Shown: positions 53,843 through 62,732, numbered from the stretch's first letter. The stretch is 64,000 bases of DNA from Panacibacter microcysteis (GCF_015831355.1 NZ_JADWYR010000003.1:276422-340421); one strand, 5' to 3'. A program made the numbers and translations. Notes: generated from the letters alone by a model not told the origin.

Positions 53843-55051
53843 ATGAAAATTTCCCCTTTAGGCTCACTGCCGCCCGTGGGTACCGTGCCGGAATACATGC
53901 ACGCACAGGTACTCAGGCAAAACCGCTATGGTGCACCTACAAAAGCCATGGTAATTGAAGAAATCAAAGTGCCGGATATTGGCCCGGATGAAGTACTGGT
54001 AGGCGTTATGGCCGCCGGTTTGAACTACAATTCCATTTGGGCATCTACAGGCTTCCCCATGGATATGATACAGGTAATGCAACTGCGCAAAGAATCTACG
54101 CTCGATTTTATGATTGCAGGCAGTGACTGCTCTGGCATTGTATACAAGATCGGCAGTAATGTAACCAACGTGAAAGTGGGTGATGAAGTGGTTATACAGG
54201 CCGGCTGGTTTGACAGTGATGACCCGTGGGTGAAAAAAGGTGGCGACCCCGTTTTTTCCGTAACGGCAAGGGCATGGGGTTATGAAACCAACTGGGGATC
54301 TTTTGCGCAGTTTTGTAAGGTGAAAGAAGCACAGTGTGTGCCCAAACCGAAAAACCTTTCGTGGGAGGAGGCAGCAGTATATATGCTTTCCGGCGCTACA
54401 GTTTATCGTATGCTGTTTAAGTATGACCCACACGTGGTAAAGCCCGGCGATGTAGTACTAATATGGGGAGGAGCAGGCGGGCTTGGCACAATGGCCATTC
54501 AAATGGTAAAGATGGCGGGCGGCGTGCCGGTGGCCGTAGTAAACGCTGCAGACAAAGAAGCGTTTTGCGCAAGCCTTGGCGCATTAACCATTAACCGTAA
54601 CGACTACGATCATTGGGGGCCGTTACCTCCCGGTTCATTGCAGCCCGATACGCAGGAGCTATGGCGCTCCAAAGCTAAAAAATTTGTGAAACGTATAGCA
54701 GAGTTAACAGGTGGCAAACTGCCACGGATTGTACTCGAACACCCCGGTGAATCAACCATGCCAACTTCGTTATTTGCATGCGACAGAGATGGCATGGTAG
54801 TAACCTGTGCAGGAACGACGGGGTATCTTGCAACATTTGATGTGCGCTATCTCTGGCTGCAACGCAAACGCATACAGGGTTCGCATTTTGCCAATGTGGA
54901 TGAATGCCACGAGTTTAATAACCTTGTGATGGATGGAAAAGTAAAGCCTGTGCTTACAGAAACAGTTTCGTTTGAGCAATTACCCGGCGCATTGCAGGTA
55001 ATGTATGAGAACAGGCACAAAGGCAATACCGCTATACGTATAGGTTATTAA
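53843..55051 (+). CDS. Crotonyl-CoA carboxylase/reductase-like enzyme
   Basis: A 402-residue zinc-free MDR-superfamily enzyme close to crotonyl-CoA carboxylase/reductase (CCR), which uses NADPH and CO2 to turn enoyl-CoA into alkylmalonyl-CoA. The cofactor loop is GGAGGLG (209-215), and the CCR-typical RYLWLQRKRIQGSHFANV is near 335-352. The residues I would align with the CO2-binding set of known CCRs are N63 (LNYNSIW), Y147-E148 (WGYETNWGSFAQF) and H300 (LEHPG); the second is Phe in the reference enzyme. That alignment is by eye. It is shorter than classical CCRs. It could supply an unusual extender unit to the ketosynthases. Confidence 0.85.
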   Translation: MKISPLGSLPPVGTVPEYMHAQVLRQNRYGAPTKAMVIEEIKVPDIGPDEVLVGVMAAGLNYNSIWASTGFPMDMIQVMQLRKESTLDFMIAGSDCSGIVYKIGSNVTNVKVGDEVVIQAGWFDSDDPWVKKGGDPVFSVTARAWGYETNWGSFAQFCKVKEAQCVPKPKNLSWEEAAVYMLSGATVYRMLFKYDPHVVKPGDVVLIWGGAGGLGTMAIQMVKMAGGVPVAVVNAADKEAFCASLGALTINRNDYDHWGPLPPGSLQPDTQELWRSKAKKFVKRIAELTGGKLPRIVLEHPGESTMPTSLFACDRDGMVVTCAGTTGYLATFDVRYLWLQRKRIQGSHFANVDECHEFNNLVMDGKVKPVLTETVSFEQLPGALQVMYENRHKGNTAIRIGY

Positions 55052-55118
55052 TAACGTACAGGTGTAATAAGACAACTACCGGCAGCAATAGATTACACGA
55101 ACAAAAACAGCCTGCTCA

Positions 55119-56537
55119 ATGGTATTCAACTCACTTATTTTCGTCTACTTTTTTATAATAGTCACCACGCTATTTTTTTTGTTGCCCCACAGGTTCAGGT
55201 GGTTTTTATTGCTGGCAGCAAGCTGTTTTTTTTACATGTATTTTTTGCCCATCTATATTCTTATACTGGGCTTTACGATTGTTATTGATTACTTCGCCGG
55301 CATTTATATTGCGCAAAGCGCGGGAAAAAAGCGTAAACGCTGGCTGGTGTTTAGCCTTGCAGGAAACATCAGCGTGCTTGCATTTTTCAAGTATTATAAT
55401 TTTCTCAACGATAACCTTACCGGTTTGCTTGGTTTGGTTAACCAGGAAAATCCTGTGCCATACCTCCATATTCTCTTGCCTGTAGGGCTTTCTTTTCATA
55501 CGTTCCAGGCCATGAGTTACACCATTGAAGTGTATCGGGGCAACCAGGAACCTGAAAAACATTTTGGTATCTATGCTTTGTATGTAATGTTTTACCCGCA
55601 GCTTGTTGCGGGCCCTATTGAAAGACCGCAGCATATTCTGCACCAGTTTCACGAAGAAAAATTTTTCAACTACGATCGCGTGGCAGAAGGCTTGCGCCTT
55701 ATGTTATGGGGTTTTATAAAAAAGCTGGTGGTAGCAGACAGGCTGGCTATTTATACAGATGCTGTATATGGAAATTACGCGCACCATAGCGGCTACAGCA
55801 TGATCATTGCAACTTTCTTTTTTATCTTCCAGATATACTGCGATTTTTCTGCCTATTCAGATATCGCCATTGGCTCGGCCAAAGTAATGGGCTACGAATT
55901 GATGACCAATTTTCGCCGGCCTTTTTGCGCCAAAAGCGTGCAGGAAGTGTGGCAGCGCTGGCATATCTCACTTACAACATGGTTTAGAGATTACCTGTAT
56001 TTTCCATTGGGCGGCAGTAAAAAAGGCAAGTTGATACAACTGCGAAACATGCTGATCGTTTTCGCCATCAGTGGTTTATGGCATGGTGCCGGCTGGACGT
56101 TTGTAATATGGGGTTTGCTCAACGGTGTGGTGCTGGTGGTGGAGCAAATACTAAGTCCCGCACTCAAAACCATGCACAGGTTTCTTGGCCCGCTGCAGCA
56201 TGTTGTACGCATCTTTTTTACCATTTCAATTTTCGTGTTAATGGGAGTATTTTTCCGTTCGCCCAATATAGAACAGGCATGGACCATGCTGCATAAAATG
56301 CTTACGTTACAACCCGGCAGTCTTTTTAAGGGCGAGCCGCCTTCATCATTCGGGTATTTTGTTTTTGCACTCGTGTTATTGCTCACCGTAGAATATGTGC
56401 AGGAATTTTATCCCGGCATTCAAATAATACGCAGCAAAAACATCGTTGTAAGGTACACCGGGTATGTGCTGCTGCTCACTATTTTGTTAATGGTGGGTGT
56501 ATTCAATGGGGGTCAGTTTATTTACTTCCAGTTTTAA
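55119..56537 (+). CDS. MBOAT family membrane-bound O-acyltransferase
   Basis: A 472-residue, multi-pass MBOAT protein of the AlgI/DltB type that moves an acyl group across or at the membrane to a hydroxyl. The catalytic His is H322 in SGLWHGAGWTF, with YFPLGGSKKGK and WQRWHISLTTWFRDYLYFP before it. The usual partner (AlgJ/AlgX or DltD-like protein) is not in the next gene. It is the last gene of the set, 67 bases after the CCR-like gene, and may acylate or export its product. Confidence 0.92.
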   Translation: MVFNSLIFVYFFIIVTTLFFLLPHRFRWFLLLAASCFFYMYFLPIYILILGFTIVIDYFAGIYIAQSAGKKRKRWLVFSLAGNISVLAFFKYYNFLNDNLTGLLGLVNQENPVPYLHILLPVGLSFHTFQAMSYTIEVYRGNQEPEKHFGIYALYVMFYPQLVAGPIERPQHILHQFHEEKFFNYDRVAEGLRLMLWGFIKKLVVADRLAIYTDAVYGNYAHHSGYSMIIATFFFIFQIYCDFSAYSDIAIGSAKVMGYELMTNFRRPFCAKSVQEVWQRWHISLTTWFRDYLYFPLGGSKKGKLIQLRNMLIVFAISGLWHGAGWTFVIWGLLNGVVLVVEQILSPALKTMHRFLGPLQHVVRIFFTISIFVLMGVFFRSPNIEQAWTMLHKMLTLQPGSLFKGEPPSSFGYFVFALVLLLTVEYVQEFYPGIQIIRSKNIVVRYTGYVLLLTILLMVGVFNGGQFIYFQF

Positions 56538-56562
56538 TTTGTGCAATGGCTGTTGTGAAAGA

Positions 56563-56616
56563 CGTAATACCGGCTGCAGTTTTCATGGCATCGCCTGTTG
56601 CGTCGCAATCACTTTA
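56563..56616 (+). repeat. Dispersed repeat copy 21, hybrid and degenerate
   Basis: Outer arm GTAATACCGGCTGCAGT and TCATGGCATCGCC, then a core that reads like type B in its first half (GTTGCGTCGCA) and like type A afterwards (ATCACTT), with the last bases changed. It lies between MBOAT and pckA. Confidence 0.7.
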
Positions 56617-56807
56617 TCTTCCTGTTCCATGAGCAGCTGCAGTCCGCGCTTTGCATAATTCGTACACCTTAAAAGAGCTGATGAAAATTAGCTCTTATCA
56701 CCAACAGGCATCATAAAAATTTAGAAGTTATCTAAATAAACTTGTTGTGCAAAAGAAGTTATCGAAGTTTTGAAAGTAAAAACTTACTACTGTTAGTTAT
56801 TTAAGTC

Positions 56808-56815
56808 TAATTTTG
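56808..56815 (+). promoter_or_regulatory. -7 promoter element for pckA
   Basis: TAATTTTG matches TAnnTTTG exactly and lies 15 bases before the pckA ATG; the -33 element is poor. Confidence 0.42.
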
Positions 56816-56830
56816 TCGCTCTAAAAATCT

Positions 56831-58447
56831 ATGACTATGTCTGTATCAGTAATGACGACACCCGGAAAACACCTGCGCCAGTTTGGCTTGCTAAACAATA
56901 ATATATATTATCAGCTAAGCCCCGATGCATTGACCGAACAAACAATCAACAGGGGAGAAGGTGTTTTAAACAATACCGGCGCACTTTGTATCAATACCGG
57001 CGCATTTACCGGCCGCAGCCCACAGGACAAGTTTATTGTAAAAGATGCCATTACAGAAAATACCGTTTACTGGAACAATTTTAATATTCCCATCGCCGGG
57101 CAATATTTCTTCCGGTTGAAAGACAAGATGCTAAACTATTTAAACAACACAGATGCTGTTTGGGTACGCGATTGTTACGCCTGTGCTACTGCGGATTACC
57201 GGGTAAACATACGGGTGATCAATGAAAACCCCTGGAGCAACCTGTTTTGTTATAACATGTTTTTGCGCCCCGCAGAAGAGGAACTGGAAAACTTTAATCC
57301 TGAGTGGACCATTATACAGGCGCCCGGTTTTAAAGCAGATCCTGCAACGGATGGCACACGCCAGGAAAATTTTGCCATCATTTCGTTAACGCACAAAACG
57401 GTGCTTATCGGTGGTACGGGTTATACCGGCGAAATGAAGAAAGGTATTTTTACAATTCTTAATTACATACTGCCACATGATAGAAACGTACTGAGTATGC
57501 ACTGCAGCGCCAACATGGGCAATAACGGCGATGTCGCCGTGTTCTTTGGTTTAAGCGGCACAGGCAAAACAACCTTAAGCGCAGATCCTTACCGCAAGCT
57601 TATTGGCGATGATGAGCACGGCTGGGATGATAACTGTGTTTTCAATTTTGAAGGCGGCTGTTATGCAAAATGCATTGACCTTACAGAAGACAAAGAGCCT
57701 GCAATTTTCCGCGCTATTAAAGATGGTGCGCTGGTAGAAAATGTAACATTCATAGATGATACAGATGAGATTGATTTTGCTTCTAAAACAATTACAGAAA
57801 ATACACGGGTTAGTTACCCGCTGCATTTTATAAAAAATGCCATTGAGCCGGCTGTTGGCGGTTTGCCCAAAAACATATTTTTCCTTACCTGCGATGCTTA
57901 TGGCGTATTGCCGCCGATTAGTAAACTTACGCCTGGCCAGGCAATGTATCAGTTTATCAGTGGTTATACCGCAAAAGTGGCGGGCACAGAAACAGGCGTT
58001 ACTGAACCAAAGGCAACCTTCAGTGCGTGTTTTGGTGCACCGTTTTTGCCGCTGAGACCAGATTATTATGCTGAGATGCTGGGCAGCAAAATGAAAACGC
58101 ACAACGTAAATGTATGGATGGTAAATACCGGCTGGATTGGTGGCGCCTATGGAGTAGGAACCCGCATTAAATTACGTTATACAAGGGCAATGATTGCTGC
58201 AGCATTAAATGGCAGGCTGAATAATGTGGAGTATGAAAAGCATCCTGTTTTTGGCATGCTGGTTCCAAAAAGTTGTGCAGATGTACCATCAGCGTTATTA
58301 GACCCCCGGGCTACCTGGACAAACAAAGAAGCTTACGACAGGCAGGCAGCGGAGCTGGCGGCCCTTTTTATTAAAAACTTTGAGAAATACGAACATTGTA
58401 TAAATAAAGAAATTTTATCTGCTGCTCCTTTGCTTATTTCAAAATAA
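56831..58447 (+). CDS. pckA: Phosphoenolpyruvate carboxykinase (ATP)
   Basis: A 538-residue ATP-type PEP carboxykinase, which makes phosphoenolpyruvate, ADP and CO2 from oxaloacetate and ATP at the start of gluconeogenesis. The kinase loop GLSGTGKTTLS is at 240-250, FTGRSPQDKF near 59-68 binds substrate, and LIGDDEHGW carries metal ligands. Length is normal. The start could be ATG 56831 or the ATG two codons later. It is bounded by repeat copy 21 and a strong terminator and is probably monocistronic. Confidence 0.96.
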   Translation: MTMSVSVMTTPGKHLRQFGLLNNNIYYQLSPDALTEQTINRGEGVLNNTGALCINTGAFTGRSPQDKFIVKDAITENTVYWNNFNIPIAGQYFFRLKDKMLNYLNNTDAVWVRDCYACATADYRVNIRVINENPWSNLFCYNMFLRPAEEELENFNPEWTIIQAPGFKADPATDGTRQENFAIISLTHKTVLIGGTGYTGEMKKGIFTILNYILPHDRNVLSMHCSANMGNNGDVAVFFGLSGTGKTTLSADPYRKLIGDDEHGWDDNCVFNFEGGCYAKCIDLTEDKEPAIFRAIKDGALVENVTFIDDTDEIDFASKTITENTRVSYPLHFIKNAIEPAVGGLPKNIFFLTCDAYGVLPPISKLTPGQAMYQFISGYTAKVAGTETGVTEPKATFSACFGAPFLPLRPDYYAEMLGSKMKTHNVNVWMVNTGWIGGAYGVGTRIKLRYTRAMIAAALNGRLNNVEYEKHPVFGMLVPKSCADVPSALLDPRATWTNKEAYDRQAAELAALFIKNFEKYEHCINKEILSAAPLLISK

Positions 58448-58524
58448 TTCTACTTATATTGAGCGACTTTTTCTAAAAAGCTTTGGTCGTTTGAAACATG
58501 CCTCTTCGATTGCTATGCACATAA

Positions 58525-58560
58525 AAAGACTCCACCGGTAAAACGGTGGAGTTTTTATTT
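58525..58560 (+). terminator. Terminator of pckA
   Basis: ACTCCACCG (58529-58537) and CGGTGGAGT (58544-58552) around a 6-base loop, then TTTTT; A-rich before it, so it may work both ways. Confidence 0.82.
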
Positions 58561-58629
58561 TAACGATATAGGTCTTTGTGTTTATACGGGCTTTGCCAGT
58601 GAAGTATCGTTGTCGATCAATGCGGTGGC

Positions 58630-58682
58630 GTACAAGTGAGTGACACAACAACAGCCCAATAGCAGCACTGCCGGCGGTAACC
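58630..58682 (-). repeat. Dispersed repeat copy 22, type A
   Basis: Exact type A core at 58630-58649, then AACAGCCCAATAGCAGCACTGCCGGCGGTAAC as the outer arm, ending two bases before the peroxidase stop codon. It lies between convergent genes. Confidence 0.92.
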
Positions 58683-58684
58683 AA

Positions 58685-60037
58685 TTAATTACAACCACGG
58701 TCTGTGCGGGACTGTTCATCATTGTTAGGGATACAACTGCCGGATGGTACGCTTGAAGGCACATACCTTGACAGGTTTGGATCGTAGAGACCATCCCTTA
58801 TAAATGTAACAAGTTTGTTTATTTCATCTTCAGTAAGGTAAAGCGGTTTGAACTGGTTGGCGATTCTTGTAGCAGGAACGTTGCCGTTTTGCGGAACCGC
58901 GTTGTTGATGTAATGCACCACATCAAGCAACGAAGTAAAAGATGAACCATGCCCGAAATAACTCACATCTTTAAGGTTATACAGCTGGGGCGTTTTAAAC
59001 TGGTACATATCTTTTTGGAGCCCTGTAAAACCGCCTCTGCCACGGTGTTCTACAGCTTTTGGATCTACGTTTGCAGCGCCACCCACACCATTTGCAAGAT
59101 CATTCATGCCCAATGAATAAAAGGTTGCAGCACCAAGCCCCGGAGTTGAATGGCAGCTTGCGCATTTAGCTTTTCCAAAGAAAAGTGTTTTGCCATCGGT
59201 CATGTCTTTGTTCATTGCTCTTTTATCTCCCCGTAACCACAACTGGAAAGGCGATTGATTAGGCAATAAAGTACGCTGGTATGCACCCATGGCAAGACTT
59301 GCGGTAAGATTGCTGATGCGTTCTGACTCTGGGAGGTCTGGAAACGCAAGGTCGAAAAGATTTTTGTATTCGGGTATAGATGAAAGATATTCTTCATCAA
59401 CGGAAAGCCGGTGACGTGATGATGCACTTAACCCGGTAGTTTCTGTACCCTGGTAACCGAGGAAATTATTATAGCGTGGTGTGCCGGGTGTCCAGTTTGC
59501 TTCTGTGCCTATATTGATACCTGTGCCGCCAAACTGGCCGCTCCACATCAGCACTTCGCTGTAGGCAACGTTTAACACACTGGGTGTACGGATTGGTGCT
59601 ATATCAATTGCATCTATGATGTAGGAAGGGTCTGCATATCTGCCTTCACCGGCAACGCCAAAGCCAAGCCCGCCTTCGCCAATTGCCTGTGCCATACCAG
59701 ACTGAAATCCGGCTTCGGCATGGTGGCATGTAGCACACGAATATGTTGATCTCCCGCGGTGCGCAAGACTGGCAGAACTCATTCTTGAATCATGGAACAG
59801 GAGTTTACCCAATTCCACTTTTTCGGCAGTAATGGGGTTTTTGGGGTCTTGCGGAATTGCCGCATAGTCATCGCTTGCAGGCATTTTAAAAGCAGCAAGC
59901 GCGGCAGGCGTGGAACTTGCATCGTCTGCACTAATTGAACCTGTTATGCTTTCATTTCTTTGTTCTTCTTCAGTAGATTTCTGGCATCCATAAATAACAA
60001 GGGCAATAAAAGATAGTCGGATTAAAGTTTTATTCAT
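58685..60037 (-). CDS. Di-haem cytochrome c peroxidase-like lipoprotein
   Basis: A 450-residue protein of the CcpA/MauG di-haem family. Two CxxCH haem-c sites are at 101-105 (SCATCHHAEAG) and 292-296 (KCASCHSTPG). A lipoprotein signal ends in VIYGC (Cys 18). Family members reduce hydrogen peroxide with electrons from cytochrome c or modify proteins; MauG-type roles cannot be excluded. It would be attached in the periplasm. It faces pckA, with a repeat copy in between. Confidence 0.9.
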   Translation of the reverse strand: MNKTLIRLSFIALVIYGCQKSTEEEQRNESITGSISADDASSTPAALAAFKMPASDDYAAIPQDPKNPITAEKVELGKLLFHDSRMSSASLAHRGRSTYSCATCHHAEAGFQSGMAQAIGEGGLGFGVAGEGRYADPSYIIDAIDIAPIRTPSVLNVAYSEVLMWSGQFGGTGINIGTEANWTPGTPRYNNFLGYQGTETTGLSASSRHRLSVDEEYLSSIPEYKNLFDLAFPDLPESERISNLTASLAMGAYQRTLLPNQSPFQLWLRGDKRAMNKDMTDGKTLFFGKAKCASCHSTPGLGAATFYSLGMNDLANGVGGAANVDPKAVEHRGRGGFTGLQKDMYQFKTPQLYNLKDVSYFGHGSSFTSLLDVVHYINNAVPQNGNVPATRIANQFKPLYLTEDEINKLVTFIRDGLYDPNLSRYVPSSVPSGSCIPNNDEQSRTDRGCN

Positions 60038-60422
60038 TTGGTTTAGTTTTCATGCATGGGATCTGGCAGTAGTTCAGTTCTATGTTGGGTACGATTAAGC
60101 GAAATTATATTTTTATTTAATGTGATAAGGTTGCCCGCTGTTGTTTAATGCATAATTAATGGCTGTTGTTGAACAAAAATAGAAAAGCAATTCCGGGCCA
60201 AACTCATGCATATGGCAATCCGTAAACGTTACCGAATTCCAAATAGTTTGTTGGTTATGCCTAATCCTGCAGAGGCTTTGCGATTGATTTTCGCGCTATG
60301 GAACGCGGCTGTTGTGCACTTTGGCGGCAGTATTTTTTTGTTGCAACGGAATATACAGGTGCAGCAAGGAGAGCTGTAGTTTACGTTTTTTTAAGTGGTT
60401 TATAAGGTAAACGCTGTTGGTG
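60038..60422. other. Intergenic region, 385 bases
   Basis: The spacer between the two minus-strand genes peroxidase and subtilase. It is partly AT-rich. I see no clear promoter, hairpin with T run or open frame. A short GCTGTTGTGCACTTTGG stretch near 60308 hints at a worn repeat copy but is too divergent to call. Confidence 0.35.
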
Positions 60423-62342
60423 CTATCGCATTACTTTGATGGTTTTCTTTTTGGTGCCCACATATTGAAGAAGGTAAACGCCGTGAGAAAGGTTATGGAG
60501 GTTGTTAAACGGAATGGCGTAATGTACACCTGCGGAAACGTTTAACTGTTTGGTACTGATTGTTTTTCCCGCCACATCTGTCAGCCTGAGATTGATCGTG
60601 CCGGTTTCCGGGGCCTCCAGGTAAACGGTAAATTGCCTGCCGAAAGGTATGGGTGCCGCCATCAGCCAGTCATGCATTATAATACCATTCTTAAGCAGTG
60701 ACAAGCTTTTTGCATTGGTTCCATTATTATACAACACCGTGTAATTGCCGCCCGGCAGATTATCAAGCGCTGTAAAAGCGGTATCATACACTTCCTGCGC
60801 TTCTGTATATAGCGTAAGAGATTGAATGATGTTACGTTCTTTATCAATAAGCGATATTGTGGTGTTCCCGTCTTCCTGTGGAATGAATTTTATATCTATC
60901 CTCGTGGTAAAGGGGTTGGGTGTTGCAAAAAGCCAATCGTTTCCGTATAGCGCTGTATTTTGTTTCTTTTTTAAAATGGCGTATGCCTTTTTCATGTCTG
61001 GTATACCATAGCCATAACGATTGCCGGGATTGGCATAACGGTCAGCACTTTCATAAACAGCATTCAGAATGGTCATATTTTCAAATGCCGGGAATGCCTG
61101 CCAGAGACATGCAATCAACCCGTTTATATTTGGGTTTGAAAAAGAAGTGCCACTGCCCGATACAGGGATATCATTTGTTCCCCAGATAACTGTTCCTGCA
61201 CCTACAGATACAATATTCGGTTTTACTTTTCCGGGATAGCCGTAACTGCTGAAAGATGCAATGTTGCCATCATTGCCTACTGCACCCACGGCACATACAC
61301 TATCTCCGTCTGCCGGGAAAATAATATATTTCCAGCTACCGGCGCCCTCATTGCCGGCGCTGTTGGTTACGATCATACCTTTTTTTGCAGCCATTGCAGC
61401 TCCCATACTCACGGTAGTACTGTTTTTATAAAAGTCGTTGTAGCTATGGTTGAAGGTGGCATCGTCGAAAACATAATAACCAAGTGAAGAGCTGATCATA
61501 TCTGCACCGGCACTGTCAGCAAATTCTGCAGCCGCCACCCAGTTGTGTTCTTCAACAGGGTATTCACTCGCTGTATTTTCTGTACGCATCAGCCAGAACG
61601 ATGCGTGTGGCGCAGTGCCTACCATGGTACCCGGAACATTTGCTGCAATGGTACTCAAGCAATACATACCATGCGGGTGATCTTCATTTACGCTGTTATC
61701 GTAATCAACAAAATCTTTTTCTCCCAATACCAGTTGCTGTGTACGTATGCTGTCAAAAGCCCGCAGTTCTTTGTACTTGTTGAAGCCGCCATCGAGTATA
61801 GCAATTGTTATTCCTTTTCCTGTAAAGCCTTTATCATGCAGGAATGCGCCATTATGAATATTTACCTGGTTATAGTTTGCGCCGTAGTCAAATGCTTCAC
61901 CGGCCACCTGTGCTGTTTTGTTTGTAACATTAAGTTTTTGTATCCGTTCATTGCTTCGCTCAGTATTAGGGTTTGCAGATTTAAACAGGCTGCCTGCTCT
62001 TGATTGTTGAACAAAAGGCAACGCATTAATAGCATTGATGGTTGCTGCATCTTTACACACAATCAATACCTGGTTAAGCCATTTGGACTGGCTTAAATAT
62101 GTCACATCGCCTGTCGCAAGAACCTGTTGAATATACAATGGGTTTACAGGAAGGTCGCTGCTGTCAAGCGGCACCTGGTGCAGGCTTCTCCGTTCGATAG
62201 CTTTTGCAGAAAGATAGGCTGCAGGGTTACTTAAACTATAGGGAGAGTGCTGCTTATCGGTAAATTGTATTACCCATTTTGTGTATTGCGCGCCTGTTTG
62301 TAAAATGCACAATGCCAGTATAGCTGTAAGTATTATTCGCAT
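60423..62342 (-). CDS. Subtilisin-like (S8) serine peptidase with T9SS sorting signal
   Basis: A 639-residue secreted peptidase. A signal peptide is at residues 1-18, an inhibitor-like propeptide follows (TKWVIQFTDK, about 20-125), and the S8 domain has D184 (AILDGGF), H224 (DHPHGMYC) and S400 (GSGTSFSNPNINGL), with oxyanion Asn in TNSAGNEGAG. Two C-terminal beta domains come after: one from about residue 470 (FATPNPFTTRIDIKF) and a final one (AAPIPFGRQFTVYLEAP ... GVYLLQYVGTKKKTIKVMR) that matches a T9SS type A sorting signal. It is likely released or attached at the surface. Confidence 0.92.
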   Translation of the reverse strand: MRIILTAILALCILQTGAQYTKWVIQFTDKQHSPYSLSNPAAYLSAKAIERRSLHQVPLDSSDLPVNPLYIQQVLATGDVTYLSQSKWLNQVLIVCKDAATINAINALPFVQQSRAGSLFKSANPNTERSNERIQKLNVTNKTAQVAGEAFDYGANYNQVNIHNGAFLHDKGFTGKGITIAILDGGFNKYKELRAFDSIRTQQLVLGEKDFVDYDNSVNEDHPHGMYCLSTIAANVPGTMVGTAPHASFWLMRTENTASEYPVEEHNWVAAAEFADSAGADMISSSLGYYVFDDATFNHSYNDFYKNSTTVSMGAAMAAKKGMIVTNSAGNEGAGSWKYIIFPADGDSVCAVGAVGNDGNIASFSSYGYPGKVKPNIVSVGAGTVIWGTNDIPVSGSGTSFSNPNINGLIACLWQAFPAFENMTILNAVYESADRYANPGNRYGYGIPDMKKAYAILKKKQNTALYGNDWLFATPNPFTTRIDIKFIPQEDGNTTISLIDKERNIIQSLTLYTEAQEVYDTAFTALDNLPGGNYTVLYNNGTNAKSLSLLKNGIIMHDWLMAAPIPFGRQFTVYLEAPETGTINLRLTDVAGKTISTKQLNVSAGVHYAIPFNNLHNLSHGVYLLQYVGTKKKTIKVMR

Positions 62343-62402
62343 AGCTGAAAGTCAAATTTACAACGCATTTGTTTGCTGCTTTATGATATTGCTGTAAAAG
62401 AT

Positions 62403-62610
62403 TGTGTAACCGGCATTTGTTCTTTGGTCATCGCCTGTTGTGTCACTCACTTGTGCGTTCCGCTTTCATAGCATCGTTTCGTTGCGTCTTATGTTGCTGG
62501 TTCCGGTAATTATCTTCTTCGTTAATCTTCGCGTTGCCCAATATAGCTTCATCAGTACAAGAGTGCGACGCAACGATAGCCTCATAGCACTGCAAAAGCT
62601 GGTAACATAA
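62403..62610. repeat. Composite repeat element: copy 23 (type A) facing copy 24 (type B)
   Basis: A non-coding inverted-repeat element of about 208 bases. From left: outer arm TGTGTAACCGGCATTTG and TCATCGCC, type A core (62437-62456, one base changed), a centre with CTTCGCGTTGCCCAAT as inner arm (62528-62543), the exact type B core (62555-62574) and the outer arm ending GCTGGTAACATAA. Length and architecture are like the element at 46031-46245. Confidence 0.88.
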
Positions 62611-62732
62611 AGGTTTTTCAGAAGGTTTAATACTGCAGAAATATTTGTGTTTTTTATAAAGAATGTTTCTGTTTTTACTAACAATCATTGGCATTTGCTT
62701 TGGCATATAGCAATCAAACAAAAATAAAAACT

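Noticed and set aside
60300..60330. Possible 25th repeat copy
   Set aside because: Only a short GTTGTG-CACTT match remains; no arm is recognisable.
1043..62574. The spaced repeat cores as a CRISPR array
   Set aside because: Spacing is kilobases, orientation is mixed, and no cas genes were found.
1043..62574. The cores as DNA uptake sequences
   Set aside because: Uptake sequences are shorter and are also frequent inside genes; these are long, have arms and are almost restricted to spacers. The idea cannot be excluded without genome counts.
62443..62721. Minus-strand open frame beside the small secreted protein
   Set aside because: It is made mostly of the composite repeat element, whose reading frames are shared by chance among copies.
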